Shown piece by piece: positions 25,578 through 33,862 of a stretch of 64,000 nt of DNA. The translations under genes and the position numbers were made by a program. Below the pieces are notes generated by a model. That model saw only the letters and a program-made list of their open reading frames with translations. It did not search any database and was not told the DNA's origin. Positions within the stretch are counted from its first letter, which is position 1; every line of letters begins with the position of its first letter. The DNA is from Desulfomonile tiedjei (GTDB taxonomy: Bacteria; Desulfobacterota; Desulfomonilia; Desulfomonilales; Desulfomonilaceae), in NCBI GenBank assembly GCA_016212925.1, contig JACRDF010000025.1, forward strand, positions 124,001 to 188,000, in the 5' to 3' direction.

Positions 25578-27155
25578 CTATTCTTCTTCCTCCTCGCCTT
25601 CCCTCAGGCCTTCGCCCAGGAGTTTAGGGATTTCCGCGATAACGTCGGTGGCGATGACCGGCGCGGGGCCGTTTCTTTCCACCAGGCTGTCAGCGGCAAG
25701 ACCGTGAAGGTACACGCCGAAGGGCAGGGCATGTTCCGGCGGAATTCCTTGCACCAGGAGTCCTCCCAGTATGCCGCTCAGAGCGTCACCTTGGCCGCCG
25801 GAGGCCATCCAGGGATTGCCGGTTGTGTTCACGAATATGGCTCCCTCAGGGGAAGCGGTCACTGTCGCGGCCCCTTTCAGGATGAGCCAGACGCCATATT
25901 CTTTGGCAATCTTTCGGGCCATCCCGACACGATCCGCCTGAACTTCTTTGGTGGTCTTGCCTGTGATTCGAGCCATTTCACCGGGGTGAGGTGTCAAGAC
26001 AACTTTAGCCGCTGTGTTTTTGAGGCACTCCATGTTGTGCGACAGCCCGTTAAGCCCGTCAGCGTCTATGACAACCCATCCATCGAAGCCGGCCAGCACC
26101 TTTGCGATCAATTCCGGGATGCCTTCGGCCGTGGACATGCCCGGTCCCAGGACCATGCATCGCTTGCCTTCAGCCAGGGACAGAATTCGATCCGCGGAGT
26201 TTTCGCCAAGAAAACCTGTAATGGTTTCAGGGAGAGGCTCGGTCATTTCTTCGGTAAGTTTAATCTCCAGGATCGGGTTAAGTGAAGCCGGAACACCAAC
26301 GGTTACTAGGCCGGCGCCGATGCGGGAAGCGGCCATGGCAGCCATGGCGGGCGCACCGGTCTTGCCGGGAGAGCCTCCGATTATGACGAGATGCCCGAAT
26401 TTCCCCTTGTGCCCTTGAGGGTCCGAGCGCAGGCTGTAAAACTCCCAGACCTCAGGCATTTCATAGAGCACGGCTTTGGGAGGGTTACACGCGATTGCTT
26501 GCAGAGGAATGGATATGTCCACGACTTCCACTTTTCCGCAGTGTTCAACCCCTGGATAAAGAGCTGTTCCCAGTTTTCGAAACCCGTAAGTGACAGTCAG
26601 ATCAGCTTGAACCGCCACGCCAAGAACCTGGCCCATGTCTGCGTCGAGGCCGGAAGGCAGATCCACCGCGAGACGGAAACCGGGAGCTGCGTTGATCTCT
26701 TCGATGGCCTCCTTGTAAGGGGACCGAACTTCCGAATTTAACCCCGTGCCCAGAATTGCGTCCACAATCAGGTCGGAATCCTGCCACATACACGAGGCTT
26801 GTTCCAAAGCCCCTTCATCCGTTACTTGAAAAATCCTGGAGGTCATCTTCTCGAGGATTTTCAGATTTGTCAGCGCATCGCCTTTGATCTTTTGCCGAGG
26901 AGCGAGCAAGAATGTGTCAACCTGCGCGCCATGATTGATCAAATAGCGCGCGATGACGTACCCGTCGCCTCCATTGTTTCCCGGACCAGCGACCACCGCG
27001 ACATTCAAGCCCAGCACATCCCCACCAAGATGGGTCCTCAGAATATGGAACGTCGTGCGGCCCGCGTTTTCCATAAGGACAACACCGGGTATTCCGTACT
27101 CCTGAATGGCCGTCGCATCAAAAGCCCGCATCTCCTCGGCAGTGACCAGATACAT
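25578..27155 (-). CDS. nnr: Bifunctional NAD(P)H-hydrate epimerase/dehydratase
   Basis: 525 residues. Repairs hydrated NAD(P)H: the N-terminal YjeF/epimerase half (1-215; AGPGNNGGDG, VDAILGTGL, VDLPSGLDAD) interconverts the R and S epimers, and the C-terminal ribokinase-like half (about 235-515; GSPGKTGAPAMAA, LTPHPGEMARI, NPWMASGGQGDALSGILGG) dehydrates the S form with ADP or ATP. Both active regions are intact. The tail is a run of acidic residues. It lies leftward, upstream of the family D terminator and downstream of the site-2 protease gene with an 81-nt gap, possibly one transcript. Confidence 0.95.
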   Translation of the reverse strand: MYLVTAEEMRAFDATAIQEYGIPGVVLMENAGRTTFHILRTHLGGDVLGLNVAVVAGPGNNGGDGYVIARYLINHGAQVDTFLLAPRQKIKGDALTNLKILEKMTSRIFQVTDEGALEQASCMWQDSDLIVDAILGTGLNSEVRSPYKEAIEEINAAPGFRLAVDLPSGLDADMGQVLGVAVQADLTVTYGFRKLGTALYPGVEHCGKVEVVDISIPLQAIACNPPKAVLYEMPEVWEFYSLRSDPQGHKGKFGHLVIIGGSPGKTGAPAMAAMAASRIGAGLVTVGVPASLNPILEIKLTEEMTEPLPETITGFLGENSADRILSLAEGKRCMVLGPGMSTAEGIPELIAKVLAGFDGWVVIDADGLNGLSHNMECLKNTAAKVVLTPHPGEMARITGKTTKEVQADRVGMARKIAKEYGVWLILKGAATVTASPEGAIFVNTTGNPWMASGGQGDALSGILGGLLVQGIPPEHALPFGVYLHGLAADSLVERNGPAPVIATDVIAEIPKLLGEGLREGEEEEE

Positions 27156-27236
27156 GAGAAATCGCCTCCGTAAACTAAAGGGCCGGACATTGAGGGAAGA
27201 ACCTGTTTGAACAAAGTTTCCCCCTAAGAATCCCCC

Positions 27237-28337
27237 TTACGCGCCGGTCTTACCGGACTCAAGGAATTCGCAAGAAAAGCCTGAGCAGAGCATGTTGTAC
27301 CGCCCGATCTGTTCCAGGGTAACAAGCCCCACTAATTCGCCTCCGCGCATTACCGGGACCACTTTTTTCTCCGAACTCTGCATCCTTTCGAGGATCTCGA
27401 TGAGCGGAGTTTGTTCGGCAGCCACTGGAAAGTCCTTGACCATGATCTCTTCGACCGGCACAGATGGCCCCTGTTTGTGGAGAGTTTCAACAAGGATGTC
27501 GCGTGTGACGAGTCCGAGCACTCTGTGGCCCTCCGTGACGGGAAAATCCGATTGAAAGCCGTGGGCATAACGCTCTGCCGCCTCGCCTACAGTTTGACCC
27601 TGAGAAAGAGTCACCACGTCGCGAATCATGGCTGTCTGGGCTGTTGCGTGGCCCAACGAGAGCATGATTCCCATTTGGCGCTCTTCGGCTTCGGCTCCCA
27701 GATATACGAACAAAGCTATGAGGATCATGAAAAAATTGCCGGCTAACAGCCCCACGAAGAACAGAATTATCGCGAAAGCCTGTCCCACGCCGACGGCAAT
27801 CCGTGTGGCCTTCCAAGGGGAGAGGTACAGAGCCAGGAACCCCCTGAGAACACGCCCACCGTCCATAGGGAATGCGGGCAAGAGGTTAAAGATCGCGAGG
27901 ACGAAATTGACCGCGGATAACTGAGCCAACAGATTCCCGCGGATTGACAGGTCGGAAAGGGTCACCGGATGGCCAAGTAAGTCAGCCGCAAACCATAACG
28001 AAAAGCCCAGAACGAGGCTCGCCACAGGCCCCGCGGCGGATATGATCATTTCCTGCCGAGGCTGATCCGGAGGGGTTGCCATTCGCGCTACTCCGCCTAT
28101 CGGGAGCAGGGTGATGTCGGAAACCTCTATCCCGTAATAGCGGGCTACCATTGCATGGCTCAATTCATGAAAGACAACCGAAGCAAATACGAGCACGACG
28201 AAGAGCACACCCTGGAATCCTCCGATGCCAATTATGGACTGGCCCACGAAAAAGACCAGGGCAAGCAACAGCAGGAAAGTGATGTGCACCTTGACCGGTA
28301 TTCCCAGTATTTTCCCTATGCCAAAAGACCATTTCAT
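27237..28337 (-). CDS. Site-2-type zinc metalloprotease (M50) with CBS domains
   Basis: 366 residues. An intramembrane protease: membrane helices about 20-38 and 42-60, zinc motif HELSH (57-61), AAGP in the next helices, a third ligand in NLLPAFPMDGGR (Asp159), then further helices and two CBS domains (about 230-285 and 295-350). Group 3 site-2 proteases with CBS pairs are thought to be controlled by adenine nucleotides. Substrate unknown; it may release a membrane-tethered regulator. The short C-terminal tail contains CSGFSC. Start at ATG 28337. Confidence 0.92.
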   Translation of the reverse strand: MKWSFGIGKILGIPVKVHITFLLLLALVFFVGQSIIGIGGFQGVLFVVLVFASVVFHELSHAMVARYYGIEVSDITLLPIGGVARMATPPDQPRQEMIISAAGPVASLVLGFSLWFAADLLGHPVTLSDLSIRGNLLAQLSAVNFVLAIFNLLPAFPMDGGRVLRGFLALYLSPWKATRIAVGVGQAFAIILFFVGLLAGNFFMILIALFVYLGAEAEERQMGIMLSLGHATAQTAMIRDVVTLSQGQTVGEAAERYAHGFQSDFPVTEGHRVLGLVTRDILVETLHKQGPSVPVEEIMVKDFPVAAEQTPLIEILERMQSSEKKVVPVMRGGELVGLVTLEQIGRYNMLCSGFSCEFLESGKTGA

Positions 28338-28588
28338 AAGATGGGCCTCCTCCAGCCAAATCCGCTTCGATTAACGTATTTCCTCGTACAGTACGTGCGC
28401 GCGAAATCTCATTATTGCAAGAGGCCATTCATCATTATCACATAATCAATCATGGGTCAGCACCGTCCCTAACCGCGCTCGCGTCTTTGCAAACCCACCA
28501 AGTTTGTAGTACTCTTAGTTTCGTACCGGACAACAGCAGCCTAATGCAAATTCGCAGTCAAACAAGGGGTAATCCCCTAAATGAAACG

Positions 28589-28680
28589 CGGACCTGACAA
28601 CGCTCAGGTCCGTGGCACCCCAAGCCCGATGTTGATTGGATGTTGGGTGCCACTGACCTGGGCACCAGGTCAGTGCCGGT
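28589..28680. repeat. Interspersed repeat, family B, copy 3
   Basis: gacctgacaacgctcaggtc, gtggcacccc, agcccgatgt and then the palindrome at 28650-28675 (gccactgacctggg...ccaggtcagtg). The block from gtggcacccc to the palindrome also occurs at 35592-35668. The remaining part of 28338-28815 shows nothing else recognisable. Confidence 0.75.
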
Positions 28681-28815
28681 TTTGCTTCCCACTGATTCTA
28701 ACTGTCTGGCAGCGGACTAGCGTAAATCGCCTGCACGTCCATGCCAAACGGCCTGAAGGAAAGGCGGGACGGAGAACAGGCGCAAAAAAGAGACCCCATC
28801 ACGTGAGGCTTGAAA

Positions 28816-30057
28816 GTGATTTCAATTGGTGAAGCGCAGCAAAAGGTGCTCGAGGAGATCCCTCTCCTCGGTCGGGAAAGAATACACATATTGGAGGCGC
28901 TGGGACGCGTTCTGGCGCAGGACGTGGCAGCTATTCGCGATGTGCCCTCCGCGGACAACTCGGCCATGGATGGCTTTTGTTGCCGTCACGAAGATCTGGC
29001 GGGTGCAAGCCCAACCAATGCAGTCACCCTGCGGCTGACCGGGGACTCCCCCGCTGGAAAGCCCTTCAAAGGAACAGTGGGCCCCGGCGAAGCGGTGAGG
29101 ATCATGACAGGCGGCTTGATCCCTCCGGGCGCGGACACGGTGATCATGCTGGAGTACACACAAGGGGAAGGGGACCGGATCGTATGCCTCAAAGATCCCG
29201 GTCCGGCCAAGCATATACGCAGGCGCGGCGAAGATGTCCGAGCCGGAGAGATAGTGCTGTCCGCCGGGGATATTATAAGGCCGCCTGAAGTGGGGATGCT
29301 TGCCACGCTGGGCCATGCGTACGTGTATGTCTATCAGCGGCCGGTGGTGGCTATTTTGTCTACGGGCGACGAACTGGTCGACCTGGACGAACCTTTCAGC
29401 GACGGGAAAGTGGTCTGCTCCAACAGTTACAGCCTGGCCGCTCAAGTGGCGGAATGCGGCGCAATCCCGCTTTCTCTGGGAATTGCAACCGACGAGGAAT
29501 CCGATCAGCGCAGCAGGATCTCGGACGGTTTGAGGGCGGACGTAATACTCACTTCGGGCGGGGTGTCCGTTGGCAAGTATGATCTGGTAAAAGACACGCT
29601 GTCGGAATTGGGAATGAAAGTAAAGTTCTGGAAAGTGGCCATGAAGCCGGGAAAACCGTTAGTCTTCGGCACCATCGGAAACAAGCCTGTCTTTGGCCTG
29701 CCGGGCAATCCGACATCCGTGATGATATCATTCGAGCAATTCGTCAGGCCCGCGCTGCTGAAGATGATGGGGCATGCAAATCTTTTCCGCCCACTAATCG
29801 AAGCTACTCTCGCTGAAGACGCCGGCGTCGCGACGGACCGTCTCCACCTGGTGCGCTGCAAACTTTTTGAAAAAGACGGCCAAATGATGGCGACTACTAC
29901 CGGAAACCAGAGTTCCGGCGCCCTGCGATCGATGGTGCTGGCTGACGGCCTGATGATTTTACAGCCTGAGGACGCTCCTTTTGTTGCCGGGAAGACCGTC
30001 AAGATTCAACTGCTCCACGCAAACAGCCCCTTGAGCCCGCACTCCCCATATGAGTGA
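28816..30057 (+). CDS. moeA: Molybdopterin molybdenumtransferase MoeA
   Basis: 413 residues. MoeA inserts molybdate (or tungstate) into adenylylated molybdopterin in the cytoplasm. Seen: N-terminal domain with DVPSADNSAMDGFC, PGEAVRIMTGGLIPPGADTV, the MoaB/MogA-like domain with STGDELVD (Thr/Gly/Asp), TSGGVSVGKYD, KPGKPL and GLPGNPTS, and the C-terminal beta-barrel. A TTG at 28810 is in frame, but GTG 28816 is chosen because GAGG lies 7 nt before it. Together with moaA (56388) it shows a molybdopterin or tungstopterin enzyme-making organism. Confidence 0.94.
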   Translation: MISIGEAQQKVLEEIPLLGRERIHILEALGRVLAQDVAAIRDVPSADNSAMDGFCCRHEDLAGASPTNAVTLRLTGDSPAGKPFKGTVGPGEAVRIMTGGLIPPGADTVIMLEYTQGEGDRIVCLKDPGPAKHIRRRGEDVRAGEIVLSAGDIIRPPEVGMLATLGHAYVYVYQRPVVAILSTGDELVDLDEPFSDGKVVCSNSYSLAAQVAECGAIPLSLGIATDEESDQRSRISDGLRADVILTSGGVSVGKYDLVKDTLSELGMKVKFWKVAMKPGKPLVFGTIGNKPVFGLPGNPTSVMISFEQFVRPALLKMMGHANLFRPLIEATLAEDAGVATDRLHLVRCKLFEKDGQMMATTTGNQSSGALRSMVLADGLMILQPEDAPFVAGKTVKIQLLHANSPLSPHSPYE

Positions 30058-30159
30058 CAACGTCCCGTGGTAACCATTCATCGCGAAGGCTTTGTATTGG
30101 GACCTTTAGTGGGGGAGAGGCCGTTTTCCGCGGTCACACAAGTAACATAGCCCTGGCAC

Positions 30160-30221
30160 GGCGGGCACGGCCCGCCCTACAGGAGGCGCGTCGCACACAC
30201 GTAGGGCGGGCCGTGCCCGCC
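30160..30221. repeat. Palindromic repeat, family A, copy 2
   Basis: Perfect 21-nt inverted arms (30160-30180, 30201-30221) around a 20-nt spacer starting aggaggcg, as at 1226-1289. Located 100 nt after moeA. Nothing else is seen in 30058-30381. Confidence 0.85.
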
Positions 30222-30381
30222 TTACCATGTTGTAGCAAGGTGGTGGTCCCTCCCGGCCCACCGTTAACATCACTTGATTGATCGTACATTGGTATTAGGG
30301 GTTTAAGCGCCCCCGACAATTTGACTCCGCGGCATTGGTGCTTATGCTGAGAAACAAGAATACCGGAACGGAGGCCTTGCC

Positions 30382-30681
30382 ATGGATGCGGAACGGTACA
30401 CACCCACCAGGTTGGAATGGATTGTGCTCAACATTCAGTCAAAAATCCCTATGCTCTTGTCCCAGCTCCGGATGCTCCAGCAACAGAAATCAGTGGACGA
30501 CATCCGCGTGTTTTTCAAATTCAAAGAGCCTGACACCATCATCCCCGTAGTCAGACATCTCCAGGGAGTCCCGGCCGACGTGGTCAAGCTTCTCGACGAA
30601 GAAATCTCACGGGAGATCCACGAAATAGCCCAGTACTATGGCTGGGACAACTGGTTGATGATCGAGTGGGACGTACCCTGA
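30382..30681 (+). CDS. Small hypothetical protein
   Basis: 99 residues, no family recognised. It begins MDAERYTPTRLEWIVLNIQS, has a probable helical middle (LLSQLRMLQQQKSVDDIRV) and ends with aromatic-rich YYGWDNWLMIEWDVP. No membrane segment or signal peptide. GGAGG lies 8 nt before ATG 30382, a good ribosome-binding site, which makes it a real gene. It stands alone between a repeat and the convergent NtrC-type regulator gene. The composition would suit a small cytoplasmic regulator, but there is no direct evidence. Confidence 0.65.
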   Translation: MDAERYTPTRLEWIVLNIQSKIPMLLSQLRMLQQQKSVDDIRVFFKFKEPDTIIPVVRHLQGVPADVVKLLDEEISREIHEIAQYYGWDNWLMIEWDVP

Positions 30682-30728
30682 CTGATTGCTAATTTGTCGA
30701 AGCCGAGAGTGTCAGTCCGTTTGTGCGG

Positions 30729-32105
30729 TCAGGTGGTTACACCGTAATCCTTGATCTTTTGCAGCAACGACGGATAGCTGATTTCGAGGAGAGCCGCGGC
30801 TTGGGAACGGTTCCCGCCCGTTCTGTTGAGGGCCCTCACAATCAGGGTCCTCTCGAGATCCTTGCACGCTTTCTTGAGCGAGATCGAATCCTCGTCCTCT
30901 GTGAAACAGACCACCCTTTTACCGCCGACGCGGATGTCGTAAGGGAGGCTGTCCAGAGTAATCGAATTTCCGGTAGTGAGGATCATGGCTCGTTCAACGA
31001 CATTCTGAAGCTCTCGGACGTTTCCCCTCCAACGGTAAGAGAGTAACGCCTCCTGCGCTTCTCGTGTTATCAGCCCTATGTTAAGGCCCATTTTTTTGTT
31101 GAATACGCCTACGAAGTGTTCCACCAGAGGGATAATGTCTTCTTTGCGTTCCGAGAGAGGCGGCACGTGAATGTGCATTACATTAAGACGGTAGAACAAA
31201 TCCTTGCGGAAGCGGCCCTGAGCCATGGCTCCTTCCAGGTCCTCGTTGGTGGCCGCGAGAACCCTTACTGACACCTTGCGAGTCGCGGTCTCGCCTACTC
31301 TTCTGAATTCCCCTTTGTCCAACACCCCGAGAAGCGTCACCTGAAGCGAGTCGTCCGTCGCGCCGATTTCATCCAGAAGGATCGACCCTCCTTCGGCTTC
31401 CTCGAAAAGGCCCGGCTTCTCATCGTTCGCACCCGTGAAAGCTCCCCGCGCATGACCGAACAACTCGGTTTCCAGAAGTCCCGCGGGTATTGCGCCACAA
31501 TTTATTACGACAAATGGGCCGCCGGCACGGGATGAACAGCGATGGATCTCTTGAGCCATCAGTTCCTTGCCGGTGCCCGATTCACCGGTTATAAGCACTG
31601 AGGATTCAAAAGGGGCAGCCTGGTGAGCTGTGGCAAGCACGGCCTTGATGGCGGGAGATTCCGCGACGATATCGGGACTGCGCTCGGTGCGCATCAGCCG
31701 CCGTCTCAAACGAACGACTTCCCGGCGCAGGCGTTCCCGTTCAGAGGCTTTCCGCAAGGTGAGCACCACCTCGTCGGTTTTGAAGGGCTTGGAAATATAG
31801 TCGTAGGCTCCTTTGCGCATGGCTTCGAGCGCCAACTCTATGGTGCCGTAAGCGCTCATAAGAATCACTATGACTTCTATCCCGCGCGCCCGGAGCGCCT
31901 CCACGAGCTGAATCCCGTCCATTCCCGGCATCCGAACGTCGGAAAGTATGAAGTCAAAGCCCGCAGTCGCCGCGAGGTCCAACGCCTCTTTGGCGGACGA
32001 AGCGCACTCGGGATCAAAGCCGTCGTTCCTGAGGATGGCACTGAGCATGTGGAGCATATTCGGTTCGTCGTCAACGATCAGTATTTTGTGAGGGGGATCA
32101 GGCAT
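30729..32105 (-). CDS. Sigma-54-dependent response regulator, NtrC family
   Basis: 458 residues from ATG 32105; an in-frame start at 32171 would add 22 residues. Receiver domain (1-120) with Asp12/Asp13 and phospho-acceptor Asp56 (LSDVRMPGMDG); AAA+ domain with Walker A GESGTGKE (174-181), the sigma-54 contact loop GAFTGA (221-226) and Walker B GGSILLDEIG; C-terminal Fis-type helix-turn-helix (NRTGGNRSQAAALLEISYPSLLQKI). Such proteins activate sigma-54 promoters when phosphorylated. No histidine kinase gene is next to it, so it is an orphan here. Its ribosome-binding site is weak. Confidence 0.95.
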   Translation of the reverse strand: MPDPPHKILIVDDEPNMLHMLSAILRNDGFDPECASSAKEALDLAATAGFDFILSDVRMPGMDGIQLVEALRARGIEVIVILMSAYGTIELALEAMRKGAYDYISKPFKTDEVVLTLRKASERERLRREVVRLRRRLMRTERSPDIVAESPAIKAVLATAHQAAPFESSVLITGESGTGKELMAQEIHRCSSRAGGPFVVINCGAIPAGLLETELFGHARGAFTGANDEKPGLFEEAEGGSILLDEIGATDDSLQVTLLGVLDKGEFRRVGETATRKVSVRVLAATNEDLEGAMAQGRFRKDLFYRLNVMHIHVPPLSERKEDIIPLVEHFVGVFNKKMGLNIGLITREAQEALLSYRWRGNVRELQNVVERAMILTTGNSITLDSLPYDIRVGGKRVVCFTEDEDSISLKKACKDLERTLIVRALNRTGGNRSQAAALLEISYPSLLQKIKDYGVTT

Positions 32106-32270
32106 TGTGGTCCAGCCTAAGAGAATCGGGTCCAACGATATTGATGAAAACGCCGCCGAGTCCGGAGTCACAGTTTAACCTGTCATGTCTGAATAAGCTA
32201 GGGGTGAAGAAGCGCGGGCGCCGGAGGCAGCAGCAAGTATTCAGTCTTTCGGGAGGAGTGGAGTGTTTTT

Positions 32271-32338
32271 GTGGGGCTGGCTTTCCAGCCTGCCATCATC
32301 GGCATTTTTGGGCAGGAAGGCTGGAAAGCCTGCTCCAC
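32271..32338. repeat. Inverted repeat, family E
   Basis: Arms gtggggctggctttccagcc... (32271-32294) and ...ggctggaaagcctgctccac (32311-32338) can pair with small mismatches around a 16-nt spacer. Seen once in the window, and similar in type to families A-C. Confidence 0.6.
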
Positions 32339-32411
32339 GATTCCATGACATCGCCACAGTGATGCAGACCAACCCTAAGATTGAATGCTCACAATCAGCT
32401 TCACATTCCGC

Positions 32412-32440
32412 TTGACATAATTCAGTTATTACTTTAATAT
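32412..32440 (+). promoter_or_regulatory. Predicted strong sigma-70 promoter of the vWA-OmpA gene
   Basis: TTGACA (32412-32417), 17 nt of AT-rich sequence, then TAATAT (32435-32440). About 70 nt before the start codon. Confidence 0.65.
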
Positions 32441-32510
32441 AGCACTGCATATATTGGACATCATGTGTCTTTTAATAAAGATTGACATGATGTTACCTGG
32501 AGGACGGTTG

Positions 32511-33731
32511 ATGAAAACAAGCCTGCATGCCGTCGCTTTGGCGGCTCTCCTGATGCTGCTCCCCATTGAATCCTTTTCAGGCCATTTCATGGAAAAAAAT
32601 CATGACTATCTTGCGCGATTCCACAATGTGATTTTTTTGTTCGATGTGTCTGATTCCATGTTGGCGGGGCATCCGGAAAACTATGACACTTCACGGCTCT
32701 TCATTGGCGTCAGGGGGCTGGAATTATTCAACCGCGTCATGCCTCACGTTCCAAGGTGGCAGTACGATCTGAACACCGCGCTGATAACGTTCGGAGATTG
32801 TGATACACCAAAGTTACTCAGTCCTCTCGGCCCGTGGGACAGGAAGAAATATTGGCAGTTCTACAACTGCATGCGCAAAGAAGGTTTTTTCCCAAAGAGA
32901 ACTGCGACTCTTCAAGACGCCCTTCAGTTGGCCGGATCCATGATTGCCACGGCGTCAGGCCGCACTGCGATAGTCGTTATTACCGATGGCGGCTCTCAGG
33001 GAGAGTGCCCGCAGAAGACTGCCACTGCTCTGAAGGACTCTTACGGCGACAAGGTCCAGATTTTCGGAATATGGCTCGGGGCCATGGAAGTGGGATGGCG
33101 AAATCTGTACGAGGCCTGCAAGCTTACCGGAGGATATGCGCGTCAATGGGAGGAAGTTCGCACCAAGGCCCAAATGAAGGAATTCGTGTGGGACATCACG
33201 ATACGCGAAATAATGTTCCCTTATCCCGAGATCTTTTTCAAGGCCAAACGCGCCGACCTGATACCGTCGGAGGCGCTCAAGCTGGAGAGCGTGGCTAACT
33301 TCCTCCACGCCATTCCGCAATACTGCTTGCAGATAGACGGACACACCACGTTTCTGGGAAACACCAGCGACAATCATCGGCTCGGACATGCCCGGGCAGC
33401 CAATGTGAAAGACGCATTGATAAAAATCTACGGAATAAACCCGGATAGGATACTCCTCCGGACGTGGGGTGAAGAGCTGCCCCGTTACGACAACCAGAAT
33501 CCTGACGTGCGTTTGCGCAATGATCAGGCAAACCTCTACTTGATGCTGCCTTTGAGAGAATTCCCTTACGACGAGAAGAAGCTGCACACCTTCGGGGTCA
33601 CGGCCGTGGGCGACATTTACAATACCCAGGAAAGGGACAAGGACACCGAGTGGGCGTGGCCGGACAAGCCTGCACCGGGGTCTAAAATGCCGGTCCAAGT
33701 CCGCCGTCTACAGCGTGGGGTCAAGAGGTGA
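32511..33731 (+). CDS. Secreted von Willebrand A domain protein with OmpA-like domain
   Basis: 406 residues from ATG 32511, which has GGAGGA 7 nt upstream (in-frame 32454 lacks this). N-terminal signal peptide (MKTSLHAVALAALLMLLP, cleavage near 23). vWA domain about 38-225 with MIDAS DVSDSM (45-50) and a second metal-site loop (TATLQDAL, then VVITDGGSQG). C-terminal OmpA/MotB-like domain about 275-350 (IDGHTTFLGNTSDN..., LGHARAANVKDAL, TWGEELPRYDNQN...) that may bind peptidoglycan. A cell-envelope protein that probably binds a partner through the metal site while anchored to the wall. Function unknown. Confidence 0.85.
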   Translation: MKTSLHAVALAALLMLLPIESFSGHFMEKNHDYLARFHNVIFLFDVSDSMLAGHPENYDTSRLFIGVRGLELFNRVMPHVPRWQYDLNTALITFGDCDTPKLLSPLGPWDRKKYWQFYNCMRKEGFFPKRTATLQDALQLAGSMIATASGRTAIVVITDGGSQGECPQKTATALKDSYGDKVQIFGIWLGAMEVGWRNLYEACKLTGGYARQWEEVRTKAQMKEFVWDITIREIMFPYPEIFFKAKRADLIPSEALKLESVANFLHAIPQYCLQIDGHTTFLGNTSDNHRLGHARAANVKDALIKIYGINPDRILLRTWGEELPRYDNQNPDVRLRNDQANLYLMLPLREFPYDEKKLHTFGVTAVGDIYNTQERDKDTEWAWPDKPAPGSKMPVQVRRLQRGVKR

Positions 33732-33740
33732 TGTCAAAAC

Positions 33741-33796
33741 TGCGGGGTGACCCTTTGTAAAGGGTTTCCCCGCACTCCCTTTCAAAAACCTCCATA
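33741..33796 (+). terminator. Recurrent terminator element, family D, copy 2
   Basis: Outer stem tgcgggg/ccccgca (33741-33747, 33768-33774) encloses cccttt/aaaggg (33751-33756, 33759-33764); followed by tcaaaaacctccata, the same tail as the copies at 25514 and 57391. It starts 9 nt after the vWA-OmpA stop. Confidence 0.7.
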
Positions 33797-33862
33797 GCCT
33801 GTCCGCTGAGCGGCTTCTGCCGCAGAGCGCAACAACCCCCTCCAAAATAAACCTTTCCTGAA

